A DNA stretch of 64,000 bases from Alkalihalobacillus bogoriensis ATCC BAA-922 (lineage in GTDB: Bacteria > Bacillota > Bacilli > Bacillales > Bacillaceae_F): NCBI RefSeq assembly GCF_000621445.1, contig NZ_KK211279.1, positions 243,587-307,586 on the forward strand, written 5' to 3'. The notes under the pieces are model-generated. The model saw nothing but the letters and a program-made list of their open reading frames with translations, did no database searches and was not told where the DNA came from. The position numbers were made by a program, and so were the translations under genes. Shown piece after piece: positions 24,544-33,317 of the stretch. How positions within the stretch are numbered: position 1 is the first letter of the stretch; each line of letters opens with the position of its first letter.

Positions 24544-25062
24544 ATGACGGTAAAGAAAACAATTTCAGAATGGTTTTATCAATACAGCGATGATGTATAC
24601 CATTTCCTCGTTTATTACACCGGTAAAACGGATGTAGAAGATTTAGTTCAGGAGGTGTTCATTAAAGCTGGAAAAGGTCTTGCGTCTTACCGAGGACAAT
24701 CAACTCCAAAGACGTGGCTTTTCAGTATTGCACGCAATGTTGCCATTGATGAAGAGAGAAAGAAGAAAAAGAAGCTCAGTCAATCCACTCCCTTTGATGA
24801 AGCAATGTGGAACCAACAATCAGGTGCCACTCCTGAGCAAATTTTTTTACAGCAGGAAGAATACCACGAACTTTATATAGCGATTTCAAGACAAAAAAAG
24901 AAATACCGTGAAGTACTCATACTACGTGGCATTCAGGATTTATCTGTAAAGGAAACAGCACAAATCTTAGGCTGCAATGAAACAGAGGTTAGAACTAATT
25001 ATCATCGCGCTATTAAAGCACTACGTACAGAACAAATCGGGAGGCGAGCAGATGTACAATAA
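24544..25062 (+). CDS. ECF RNA polymerase sigma factor
   Basis: 172 residues from ATG 24544 (GAGGGAG 8 nt upstream), rather than the in-frame GTG at 24514. Region 2 reads SDDVYHFLVYYTGKTDVEDLVQEVFIKAGKGL with the -10-recognition segment TPKTWLFSIARNVAIDEERK. Region 4 is the HTH GIQDLSVKETAQILGCNE then TEVRTNYHRAIKALR. Extracytoplasmic-function type, probably held by the membrane protein encoded next. Subgroup not assigned. Confidence 0.9.
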   Translation: MTVKKTISEWFYQYSDDVYHFLVYYTGKTDVEDLVQEVFIKAGKGLASYRGQSTPKTWLFSIARNVAIDEERKKKKKLSQSTPFDEAMWNQQSGATPEQIFLQQEEYHELYIAISRQKKKYREVLILRGIQDLSVKETAQILGCNETEVRTNYHRAIKALRTEQIGRRADVQ

Positions 25063-25876
25063 TCATAAAACAGTTGAGGACAAAATGAAGAAACTACCTT
25101 CATATCGTTTATCTGCATCTAAAAAAGACCAAATGCATCAAAATGTGATGAATGCCCTCAAGGATGAGGAGCATTCACAACCAATAAGGAGGAAATTTGA
25201 CATGAGAAAAATAATCGTTGCTATTTCAACTGCTGCAGCACTCACGTTATGTTCAATCATTGGTGTAAACATCATCTCGACGAATGATCAATCCACAGGT
25301 AATGTGGAGCAACCTGAAAGCATTCAAAATCCATCTCCAACTGAACAACTAGAAGAAACAGAAAAAGATCCTCGTGAAGAACAAATCATGATCGAGCAAA
25401 AAGCAAAGGAAATCGTTCAAGTTCTCCACAAGCGCCAGATGGACACTCTCGCAAGTTATGTTCACAAAGAAAAAGGGTTATTGTTTGCTCCTGAAGCGTA
25501 TATAGAAAGTTATTCGTTAATATTCACCAAAGAACAAATGGCCACATTATTAGATGACAAAACTGAATATGTGTGGGGCTTACAAGAAGCCAATACAGAA
25601 ATTAAATTAACCCCTGAAGCTTATTTTGAAAAACGAATTCAAGCAGAACGTTTCCTGAATCCAGATGAAGTGAATGTAAATCCGAATGTGCCTGAAGGTG
25701 AAAGAAGTACGAATATTAAAAACTATTTTCCCGAAGCAATGGTCGTTGAATTTCACTATGCTGGTACAGAACAATTTGACCGAATGGACTGGAGAAGTTT
25801 GCATCTCGTATTTGAAGAGAATGAGTTAGGCGATTGGGACTTAGTTGCCATTGTCAATGGTCTATGGGTGCCTTAA
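25052..25876 (+). CDS. Membrane-anchored anti-sigma factor-like protein
   Basis: 274 residues from ATG 25052 (GGGAGGCGAG upstream), overlapping the sigma stop by 11 nt. Residues ~1-52 are a cytoplasmic, charged segment (KLPSYRLSASKKDQMHQNVM), a membrane helix lies at ~55-77, and the rest is extracytoplasmic: an acidic Gln/Glu linker then a domain with KEIVQVLHKRQMDTLASYVH and MDWRSLHLVFEENELGDWDL. The arrangement and overlap make it the probable anti-sigma factor; no zinc motif is seen. Confidence 0.75.
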   Translation: MYNNHKTVEDKMKKLPSYRLSASKKDQMHQNVMNALKDEEHSQPIRRKFDMRKIIVAISTAAALTLCSIIGVNIISTNDQSTGNVEQPESIQNPSPTEQLEETEKDPREEQIMIEQKAKEIVQVLHKRQMDTLASYVHKEKGLLFAPEAYIESYSLIFTKEQMATLLDDKTEYVWGLQEANTEIKLTPEAYFEKRIQAERFLNPDEVNVNPNVPEGERSTNIKNYFPEAMVVEFHYAGTEQFDRMDWRSLHLVFEENELGDWDLVAIVNGLWVP

Positions 25877-25909
25877 TCACATCGATAGTATAATATAAAG
25901 GCCAAAACC

Positions 25910-25954
25910 TAAACGAATGCGAGAGGTTAGCATCTTTCGCATTCGTTTCCTAAA
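25910..25954 (+). terminator. Terminator after anti-sigma gene
   Basis: AAACGAATGCGA and TTCGCATTCGTTT pair into a 12-bp stem ~35 nt after the stop. Confidence 0.75.
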
Positions 25955-26078
25955 ATGAAATGTAAAATGGATGTTTTTCCTTATCTAAGCACAGTAATAA
26001 CTCTTCTATAAAATCAGGTATTTTTATCATATTTACTGCCTTCAACTATTCATCTTTTTTATTTGAGGTTAGGCATTC

Positions 26079-26192
26079 CTTCTCTTCCTTTTTGCTCTTC
26101 TTTTGTCTAATAGAACCCTTCTATTAGACACTTTGCTACCTTTTTACCCTTGTTTTGTCTAATAGAGCTATTCGACTAGTCACTTCTCTGCT
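26079..26192. repeat. Second 52-bp hairpin-unit array (two units)
   Basis: Stems start at 26104 and 26156, again exactly 52 bp apart. Unit 1: TGTCTAATAG/CTATTAGACA with loop AACCCTT (10-bp stem, 7-nt loop). Unit 2: TGTCTAATAG/CGACTAGTCA, partly decayed. The linker before unit 1 (CTTCTCTTCC then TTTTTGCTCTTC) matches the linker of the 219-570 array. Confidence 0.8.
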
Positions 26193-26453
26193 ATATCCAT
26201 AAATGTTTTATACTATTTTTCGTAATTGATTAGGAATCCTACTGCGCTAGTATCACCTACATAGGAATCAATATCGTTACTAGTATTTCCAACATTTAAG
26301 CTACAGCCTCTTAAGAAAAGCACGGCATTAATAAAAAAACAGAAACTTAATCATTTTCCCAACTTTATTTCCCCCTTCATAACCAGCACACTTTACTATA
26401 TAACCAAGAAGTCCGAACACTTTGTTTCATTATTCTACTGAATTAATCCAATA

Positions 26454-26608
26454 AAGAAAAACGCGGAGCGTCTTTTCTTTCAAGCGAAGTGCGTAGCCCT
26501 GCCCGCCTTTGACAGTGAACCCCAATCGCTCTTCTTGGGGTGTAACGTGCAGGTGAGCAGCCTTCGCTCTTCTAGAATTAGCTTTCAAAGCTTCACTGCT
26601 ACACTAAA
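26454..26608. repeat. Dispersed ~160-nt repeat, copy 2 (full length)
   Basis: Matches 63844-64000 along its whole length. Three nested stems can form: AGCGAAG/CTTCGCT, CCTGC/GCAGG and CCCCAA/TTGGGG. The rest of 25877-26734 holds the terminator and the hairpin array; nothing else was seen. Confidence 0.85.
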
Positions 26609-26734
26609 GTTACTATGCTTTCTTATCTTACAAGGAAAACGATAGCTTTTTGTAGCTATCGCCTCAACAGTAAGCCGTACTATTTACTGGTCTTCAAAAT
26701 ATAAAGAAGCATCCATTGCCAATATTCTTTGTGC

Positions 26735-27481
26735 TTATTCTCTCTCTCCCTTGTCAGTTTCACGTGAACGATTATCTTTTGTTCGATCCTTTGAATTAAT
26801 TGTTAAATCAATTTCTTTTAATCCTTTTAGGGAAAATATATTATTTCTTTCCTCTTTCTTTTCCTTACGAAGTTCATCTCCTCGTTGCATTGAATCTTTA
26901 ACAATACGTTCAATATGTGTGTATTCGGAGTATTCACCGATACTTGCAAGAACAAGTGAATCCCTCAAAAAAGCAGGATTTCTCGCAATTACTTCTCGAT
27001 CTAGATATATATTTTGAGTGGCTGCGTACTGTACACAGAATTCAGTCACTGTCCTTGTATTTCCTTCTCTAAAAGGATGTATTTTCCATAACTTAGAATA
27101 ATGTTTAGAGAATGATTGAGTCTTTTCATCATAACTTTTTAACTCATGCCATTTGACACCTTTCATCTCCTCAATTGCTTTTGATGCTTCGACAGTAATT
27201 TTTTTATGATGCCCATAAGTAACACTCAATCCCGAAAGTACATTCTCGCTCTTTGTAATATCTATAATCCGAGCTTCCCCAGCCCACTCATAAAGATCAC
27301 CAAACAAATGTCTATGAATATCCATTAAATGTTGATAGTCAAAATTACCTTTTACATCCTCAACATCAAAAAATTTATTGGTAACGACTATATTTTCAAC
27401 ATCTTCCAATACTTTTTGCTCTGTGATTCCAGGTTTATTTTTTAATACATTAGTGTTTGGATTTATATAGGGATCAATCAT
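26735..27481 (-). CDS. Fic family AMP-transferase toxin
   Basis: 248 residues. The Fic core motif HPFREGNTR (~135-143) is complete: catalytic His, anion-binding EGN and Arg. The flap FGDLYEWAGEARIIDITKSE (~60-79) precedes it, as in class I Fic toxins that transfer AMP from ATP onto target proteins such as gyrase or topoisomerase IV. A VbhA-like antitoxin gene lies 7 nt upstream, so the two form one toxin-antitoxin unit. A charged C-terminal tail (~205-248) is extra to the core. Confidence 0.88.
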   Translation of the reverse strand: MIDPYINPNTNVLKNKPGITEQKVLEDVENIVVTNKFFDVEDVKGNFDYQHLMDIHRHLFGDLYEWAGEARIIDITKSENVLSGLSVTYGHHKKITVEASKAIEEMKGVKWHELKSYDEKTQSFSKHYSKLWKIHPFREGNTRTVTEFCVQYAATQNIYLDREVIARNPAFLRDSLVLASIGEYSEYTHIERIVKDSMQRGDELRKEKKEERNNIFSLKGLKEIDLTINSKDRTKDNRSRETDKGERE

Positions 27482-27488
27482 TTTGTAT

Positions 27489-27692
27489 TCAATCCCCTGT
27501 TTTTAAATATGTATCTACTATTAATTTTCGAAGCTCATCAAAATCCAATTCACCATCAACATAACTTTGGAACAAAGCCCGATGTTCTTCCGATAATGGT
27601 TTATCCGCCCCTAATGAATTCATAGCTATTGCATCAGAAACTACTTTTTGTCTTTCTGCTTTTGTGGTATTAGCAATACTGTATTTATTCAT
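27489..27692 (-). CDS. VbhA-like Fic antitoxin with altered inhibitory motif
   Basis: 67 residues. ERQKVVSDAIAMNSLGADKP and ALFQSYVDGELDFDELRKLI match the VbhA antitoxin layout. In VbhA the inhibitory helix carries (S/T)xxxE(G/N), whose Glu blocks the ATP gamma-phosphate site. Here the aligned stretch reads AMNSLGA, with Gly where Glu is expected. AGGGAATG precedes the ATG. Gene order antitoxin-toxin is typical. Confidence 0.75.
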   Translation of the reverse strand: MNKYSIANTTKAERQKVVSDAIAMNSLGADKPLSEEHRALFQSYVDGELDFDELRKLIVDTYLKTGD

Positions 27693-27820
27693 TTATATCA
27701 TTCCCTTCACCCTTGAGTTTTCCATTTAAACATGAAATAAATCTTTTAAAATCTCCTATTTCATAAAGTGCTACTTGAGACTTTTCTATGCAAAGCAATA
27801 ACAGTGAAGAAATACACCAT

Positions 27821-28297
27821 TTAATCCAGTATAATCTCCATTTTTCTACTCTTTGTTGTCATTCCAATTGACCTATAAAATTCAATGGCAGATGTATTTT
27901 CCTCGGATACTCCCAATTCAATACTATTAACTTTGAGCCTTCTTCCATAATCAAAAACATAGTTAGTTAGTTTTTTTCCAATACCTTTCTTTCTATGAGT
28001 TTCAGCAACGCATAAACTCTTTATAAATAATACTTTCCTCGCGTTAACAAACGAATTTTCATTTATTTCTTCTTCCTTTGTCACTACAACACCAACTATA
28101 TCGTTGCCTATAGCAGCCACAAAAATATGCTGTTTTTCATCACTCAACTGACTTTCAAAAAACTCTTGTTCGACGGGAGTAGAATTCTCTTTGTACAAAT
28201 CTGGTCTTACAAAAACGTGGAATTCATGAATCTGCTTAAATAAAGGCAACAATAAAACGTAATCGTTTTGCTCGGCTTTTCGGATAGAGATATCCAT
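27821..28297 (-). CDS. GNAT family N-acetyltransferase
   Basis: 158 residues. MDISIRKAEQNDYVLLLPLF starts the fold; FIKSLCVAETHRKKGIGKKLTNYVFDYG (~89-116) is the acetyl-CoA motif with RKKGIG; GVSEENTSAIEFYRSIGMTTKSR (~128-150) completes it. Close in style to GNATs acting on small amines. Substrate unknown. GGAGG precedes ATG. Confidence 0.86.
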   Translation of the reverse strand: MDISIRKAEQNDYVLLLPLFKQIHEFHVFVRPDLYKENSTPVEQEFFESQLSDEKQHIFVAAIGNDIVGVVVTKEEEINENSFVNARKVLFIKSLCVAETHRKKGIGKKLTNYVFDYGRRLKVNSIELGVSEENTSAIEFYRSIGMTTKSRKMEIILD

Positions 28298-28414
28298 ATT
28301 TCTTCCTCCCCCTCCCTATTTTTGTTTAATGCTTGTCCTCTCTTCTCCCTTGTTAATTGAACAAGAATAGCGAAGACTTATATTTCTCTCGCTACCCGTT
28401 TCATTAATGATAGT

Positions 28415-28672
28415 TTATTTATTTCCCATATATTTTTTATATTTATTTTCACTAGAAAACCAACTTATAATTCCATATAATAATCCAAAAGGAATTGCAA
28501 ACATTAAAAAGTCATACATTGTACTATTGCCCCCTTTTATATTATTAAATAAAAACCTAGTGAAGTAAGCAACAGTTCCACCCAATAGTAGTCCATACAA
28601 GAATATATATTTCCATGCCCCTAATTTTCTTGTTCTTTCCCAACTTTTCATTTCTTTCTCTTTGTTAAACAC
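28415..28672 (-). CDS. Small two-helix membrane protein
   Basis: 85 residues from GTG 28672 after AGGAGG. Helices at ~20-42 and ~52-72 with basic ends (SWERTRKLGAWKY). It lies 40 nt after the lipoprotein gene and is probably cotranscribed. Unrecognised family. Confidence 0.6.
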   Translation of the reverse strand: MFNKEKEMKSWERTRKLGAWKYIFLYGLLLGGTVAYFTRFLFNNIKGGNSTMYDFLMFAIPFGLLYGIISWFSSENKYKKYMGNK

Positions 28673-28712
28673 AGTAATACCTCCTATAAGTCATTAATAT
28701 AAGAATTACAAA

Positions 28713-29267
28713 TTATTCCTGTACCCATTCCATCCTATCAAAAGCATAACCGATACTCATTCCTATAACTTTATTATCAATGTGTACAAAAGATAAATTC
28801 ACATTATTTTGGTGGTCAATGTACCCTATTATATATATGCCTTGATCTTTATCTTCAAAATTATAATAATTCTCACCGTACAATACTTTAACTTCATCAA
28901 TAAACGCCCCTATTTTTATTCCCATTGCACTTGACGATGTCTTATTTTCTTCAAGTACACCAACTTGTAAAATTTCTTTTGTTTCTCTATCAACACCCAT
29001 AATAAAATCTTGGTTCCAATATTGATCATAATTTCTTCGTGTGGCATAGTGTTCATTATCAGGATACAGCTCAAAATTTCCATTTTTCGCTATAAAAGAT
29101 TTATCATTGATTGACATCCCCACTTTTATTCCATCAATACTTTCATTAGATAAATCCGTAGATTCTACTTCCCTCATCACATCTTCCATAGTATTTGAAT
29201 TACAAGCCATCATTAATAACATTATTAAAGTGAAACAAAACAATGTGGAAAACCGCTTAAACTTCAT
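28713..29267 (-). CDS. Lipoprotein of unknown function
   Basis: 184 residues. Signal peptide with lipobox LLMMAC (Cys ~22). Two similar segments, DGIKVGMSINDKSFIAKNG and MGIKIGAFIDEVKVLYGENY, suggest an internal duplication of a small domain seen in Bacillus lipoproteins. GAGGAAT precedes ATG. Surface-exposed; function unknown. Confidence 0.65.
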   Translation of the reverse strand: MKFKRFSTLFCFTLIMLLMMACNSNTMEDVMREVESTDLSNESIDGIKVGMSINDKSFIAKNGNFELYPDNEHYATRRNYDQYWNQDFIMGVDRETKEILQVGVLEENKTSSSAMGIKIGAFIDEVKVLYGENYYNFEDKDQGIYIIGYIDHQNNVNLSFVHIDNKVIGMSIGYAFDRMEWVQE

Positions 29268-29366
29268 TTACCTATTCCTCACTTTTAGTATATATTCATT
29301 TGAAGTCTCTTCCGCGTTAGCACCATAACTAGACATGGCGGATATTGCAACCGTTGTTGATAAGAA

Positions 29367-29819
29367 TTATTTGTCCATTTTTTTTAAATACGGTTCAATA
29401 AAGTTCCATGTCCCTCTTGTTAAATCATCAGGTAATTCCTTCACATTAAAATACTGCACATCAATAGACTCTTGTTTATCTATTTCTATATTTCCTTTCA
29501 CTTCTTTTGCTACAAAAACAGCAGTTACTGAATATAATTCATCACCATTAGATACTTTCAAATAAAAATCTTTACCAGAAAAAACGTCTAATAGCCCTAG
29601 CTCTCCAATATCAAGTCCTGTTTCTTCTTTCACTTCTCTACGTGCAGTTTCTTCTAAACTTTCACCTAATTCCATAATTCCACCTGGTAATCCCCAACTA
29701 CCGTCCCTTCTCTGTTGTAATAATAACTCACTATTATCATTAAATATTAAAACTACTGAACCAGGTAGTATTAAAGGTCTATGACCAACTAATTTTCTTA
29801 ATTCCTTAACATAATTCAA
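29367..29819 (-). CDS. NUDIX hydrolase
   Basis: 150 residues from TTG 29819 (GGGGAGGAGA ~6 nt upstream), matching the family N-terminus NYVKELRKLVGHRPLI. The complete Nudix box GGIMELGESLEETARREVKEETG spans ~53-75 (GX5EX7REVXEEXG). Acts on a nucleoside diphosphate linked to another group; the group with this N-terminal helix is widespread in Bacillus with varied substrates. Confidence 0.88.
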   Translation of the reverse strand: MNYVKELRKLVGHRPLILPGSVVLIFNDNSELLLQQRRDGSWGLPGGIMELGESLEETARREVKEETGLDIGELGLLDVFSGKDFYLKVSNGDELYSVTAVFVAKEVKGNIEIDKQESIDVQYFNVKELPDDLTRGTWNFIEPYLKKMDK

Positions 29820-29937
29820 TAAAAATCTCCTCCCCATCCGCTATAGTCTCATTTTTTATTCTGTATATATATTTCTTCAATATTACTGCCCTAATAGTTG
29901 ATAACCTCTTCTGTTTAATCTTTATTCCTACCATTTC

Positions 29938-29960
29938 ATTTTAACATTAATTTCCTTTTA
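29938..29960 (-). promoter_or_regulatory. Recurrent upstream motif, copy 3
   Basis: TTTTAACATTAATTTCC with flanking T-run, followed on the plus strand by ATAAAACATAAAAAAATCAT and a small hairpin (CATCCCT / AAGGAATG). It sits ~120 nt before the NUDIX gene. The remainder of 29820-30182 has only this and the terminator at 30118. Confidence 0.4.
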
Positions 29961-30117
29961 TAAAACATAAAAAAATCATCCCTATGTAAGGAATGTCCCG
30001 TTTACGTTATAACAAATTTTTTGTTCTCCACATAATTTTAAATTTACAACTGTCATTCCTGATCATGTTAATGAAAACCCCTCCAATAATCATTTAATTC
30101 TTCTATCAAATAATTAA

Positions 30118-30166
30118 AAATACTGTACTATATCCTATATGAATTAGCACAGTATTTTTAATTTAT
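30118..30166 (-). terminator. Terminator of acyltransferase gene
   Basis: On the minus strand AAAAATACTGTGCTAATTC and the arm ACAGTATTTTT form an A-flanked stem ending in a T-run, ~20 nt after the acyltransferase stop. Confidence 0.75.
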
Positions 30167-30182
30167 CCTGACTTTCTTTTTA

Positions 30183-31436
30183 CTACGCTTCTTTCCGTAC
30201 CTTAGGCTCCTCTTGCTTCGGCAGAGGACGTTCTTTATTCTGCGCCCAATCAAGAATTGGCTTTTCAACAAAGTAAAAAGATAAGGTTGCTACACCGTAC
30301 GATATTATTAGAACGACAAAAGATACGCCCAACCATGTATTGAAATCAGCAAGACCCATGTAAACAAAATCAGGTTGCCAGTATCTCTCCACACTTAAAA
30401 TAACGAGATAGTGCCAAATATAAATACCAAAGGAAACTTTGGCTGTGAAACGAAACAGTGAATTATCAAGTATTTTACCAAACCAACGTGAATGAGGTGC
30501 CGTACATAATGCACCGGCTACGAGAATGGGAAAAATCGGAAAAAAATAAGGCTGATTTTGAAAACTCACAGTGAATTCCGCTATATGTCGCATTTGAAAA
30601 ATAAAGACTATAGTACAGATTAAACTTAATGCACTAATGACATCAAATCCACCTTTTTGTTTAAACCTTCGTACTCGCTCTGTTTCTGTAAAAAGTTTCA
30701 CTGTAACTGCAGATGCCATGATTCCTATTGCAAACTGTCCGAAAAAACCAACAGGATTATAATTAGGCATCCAGTACTTCGCTCCACCAATCAAACCATA
30801 CTCCCAGCCACGTTCAACTTCATTTGGAGTAAAAAAGGAATGGACACCTTGATTGACGATTAAAACAAACACTATCACTCCAAACCAATACAAAAGCGCT
30901 TTCGAAAATGTTCTTCTCTTCCCAAAATTGAAGAGTCCCAACATAAATATAGGCAATAACAAATAGCTAAATACTTCAAAACTTATGGACCATAGTGGGC
31001 CATTTAATTCAGATGGAAAGAGAGTAGTATAATGAAATCCTGACGTAAAAGTGAAGCCTGTGATGATTCGCAGCCATTGATAATCCGTCTGAACCTGCCA
31101 AAAGTAAGCAAGCAAAATCGAAACAAATAATGCGACATAAAAACCTGGAACAATACGGACCGCACGTCTAAACACATAGTGCTTCATATTTGGAAAGCCG
31201 CCATTTCCTAGATAACTTTTCCAAAATGGTAAAGCTAGTAAAAACCCACTTAAAACGAAGAAAACACTGACCCCCGCATTTCCTAATAGAAAAAAAGCTT
31301 GAGATTGTTGCACAATCGAAGTTTGTAAATCCATTGTTAAACGCTGTGTTAAGTGATGGAAAACAACAGCTAAACAAGCTATAGCACGAATTCCATCTGC
31401 TCCAGATAAATATGACGGCATTAATCTATTGTCCAT
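30183..31436 (-). CDS. Membrane acyltransferase 3 family protein
   Basis: 417 residues with ~10 membrane helices. The N-terminal GIRAIACLAVVFHHLTQRL has the His-containing family motif, and RRAVRIVPGFYVAL the conserved Arg residues. Family members move O-acyl groups onto cell-surface polysaccharides or peptidoglycan; no SGNH domain is attached here. The C-terminus ends in a charged tail (KERPLPKQEEPKVRKEA). Single gene with its own terminator. Confidence 0.88.
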   Translation of the reverse strand: MDNRLMPSYLSGADGIRAIACLAVVFHHLTQRLTMDLQTSIVQQSQAFFLLGNAGVSVFFVLSGFLLALPFWKSYLGNGGFPNMKHYVFRRAVRIVPGFYVALFVSILLAYFWQVQTDYQWLRIITGFTFTSGFHYTTLFPSELNGPLWSISFEVFSYLLLPIFMLGLFNFGKRRTFSKALLYWFGVIVFVLIVNQGVHSFFTPNEVERGWEYGLIGGAKYWMPNYNPVGFFGQFAIGIMASAVTVKLFTETERVRRFKQKGGFDVISALSLICTIVFIFQMRHIAEFTVSFQNQPYFFPIFPILVAGALCTAPHSRWFGKILDNSLFRFTAKVSFGIYIWHYLVILSVERYWQPDFVYMGLADFNTWLGVSFVVLIISYGVATLSFYFVEKPILDWAQNKERPLPKQEEPKVRKEA

Positions 31437-31655
31437 CCTACTGCACTACCCTTCCATTACAATGATAATAAAGCCTATACAATTAATAGTAACCTAATTC
31501 TACAATGTTTTCTGCAGTAAATTTTTTCTTACACGTTTGTATGATTGACAAATGGATAGCTCCTAGCTATTCTTTACATAGAAAAAAGAGCCATCCCTGC
31601 TTATGCAAGAATTGCCTCTGTTAACTATCTGTTTTCACAAAACGTTGATACACAG

Positions 31656-32093
31656 TCACTGACTTCTTGCCGGTTCCCACTCAATATCCGCTTTTTCAAT
31701 ATTTTCGTAAAGTGTATTTTCATTGATTATTTTAAATCGACCATCATAGCCAAATTCTACACTGGTTTCTCCTACAGCAATATCATATTTATTTCCTTTA
31801 TTTGTATGAAGAAAAATCACATAATCATACCGAAGAGGTGAGTTATTATCCCTTTTCATTTCCATATTTAAAAGCTCAATAGTAATCTTCTCCACTATTT
31901 CGCTATTATCAGAGTTAAAATAACGGTCTGTTTTATAATCGATAATACTAATCTCTGTAATGGATTCATCTTCACGTAACATATCTGAGATTACTTCCCC
32001 ATATGTTGTAAATTGCATTTTGTCATAAAAAATATAGACCATTGCGATTAGTAGAATGATTAGCGTAATGCCAATAACTCGACTTTTTTTCAT
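31656..32093 (-). CDS. Hypothetical membrane-anchored protein
   Basis: 145 residues: one N-terminal helix (IGITLIILLIAMVYIFYD) and an extracytoplasmic beta-rich domain (ITEISIIDYKTDRYF, SVEFGYDGRFKIINENTLY). No lipobox. GAGAGG precedes the ATG. It follows the S33 hydrolase gene by 50 nt and may be cotranscribed. Unrecognised. Confidence 0.6.
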   Translation of the reverse strand: MKKSRVIGITLIILLIAMVYIFYDKMQFTTYGEVISDMLREDESITEISIIDYKTDRYFNSDNSEIVEKITIELLNMEMKRDNNSPLRYDYVIFLHTNKGNKYDIAVGETSVEFGYDGRFKIINENTLYENIEKADIEWEPARSQ

Positions 32094-32143
32094 ATATAAA
32101 ATCCTCTCTATGAAGTCATCTCAGTAATGGATATGCAAATGAA

Positions 32144-33145
32144 TTACATAATCGCTAATACGTCATCTTGTATAATGTTATGAAAACGCTCTGGTTCATC
32201 TAAAAAAGGAGAATGGGATGAATGTTCAAAAGTAAACATTTTCTTCTGAGGTGCCTCTATTGATTCATAGAAACGTTTAGCTTGAGTATGTGTTGTTTGA
32301 AGGTCATGATGGCCTTGAATTATAAATACTGGGAGGTTAAGTGAAGGAACGAGTTTTACCAAATCTGTTGTGCCAAGAGTATGAGCAAGTGACTTATAGC
32401 TATAATAACTGCCATACAGTATATTTTTTCGTTCTTTAAACGTATAATTTGGACAAGTCAAAGTATGTTTAAGAGTTTTAAAAAAAGAATATCCATCACG
32501 TTTAAAACCGCCACCATATATATCTGTATACTTTTTTCTAATTACAGCATAAGAATGATTTTTATAGTAATTTTCATCGAACGTTACTTTTTCTATTTCT
32601 TTAATGGCCCGATGATCATTCTGGTTTTTTGCCGTGTTTAAGATATAATTGTATGTCTCATTTTCTGATTCTTTTTGTGAACCAATTTGACCAACACCAA
32701 TATACGCGTGTACGAACTCAGGTTGTTTACTAGCCACGAGGCTTCCGAGATAAGTTCCCCAGGAATGGCCCATTAGAAAAATCTTATCTTGTGAATATTT
32801 TTCTCTTAAATAATGAATGACTTCAATCGTATCATCAACCAATTGTTCAACCGTTAGTGGCTTTTCAGTTTCTTTTTTATTGTACGACATTCCTGCACCT
32901 CTTTGGTCCCAATAACAGACGGTAAAGTATTGCTGAAGATTAGTACCATAGGCTTTTATAGCAGGATAAATAGGAAAGCCAGGACCGCCATGTAAAAATA
33001 ATAACAATGGATTTGCTTGATTTAACGACTCAATAATTATGCCCTGTCGTACTCCATTAATTTTTAGATATTCCTTTGTAACCGTTCCTTTTTCAGTTTT
33101 CTTATTCATGTTAATCAATGGCTTTACATTAGACTCTAAAAGCAC
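32144..33145 (-). CDS. Alpha/beta hydrolase, proline iminopeptidase-like (S33)
   Basis: 333 residues. LLFLHGGPGFPIYP (~49-62) is the oxyanion HGGPG motif, CYWDQRGAGMSYN (~77-89) and FLMGHSWGTYLGS (~124-136, Ser nucleophile) follow. Acid residue in IIQGHHDLQTTH and His in EHSSHSPFLDEP near the end. This motif set characterises S33 prolyl aminopeptidases and related esterases. GTG start after AAGGTGATGAG. Substrate uncertain. Confidence 0.82.
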   Translation of the reverse strand: MLLESNVKPLINMNKKTEKGTVTKEYLKINGVRQGIIIESLNQANPLLLFLHGGPGFPIYPAIKAYGTNLQQYFTVCYWDQRGAGMSYNKKETEKPLTVEQLVDDTIEVIHYLREKYSQDKIFLMGHSWGTYLGSLVASKQPEFVHAYIGVGQIGSQKESENETYNYILNTAKNQNDHRAIKEIEKVTFDENYYKNHSYAVIRKKYTDIYGGGFKRDGYSFFKTLKHTLTCPNYTFKERKNILYGSYYSYKSLAHTLGTTDLVKLVPSLNLPVFIIQGHHDLQTTHTQAKRFYESIEAPQKKMFTFEHSSHSPFLDEPERFHNIIQDDVLAIM

Positions 33146-33317
33146 ACTCTCATCACCTTTCTTTTATTATGTAGTGCATACTCATCTATTGCTCTTCTTA
33201 AGTACTGCTCTATGAAATACGGGAGAACGCTCAAAAAGTTTCTTACTTTTATTAATTATATTTACCTCCCCAAAAAAACATATAATATTTTGCTATCTCA
33301 CATCATTACTAACTAAC

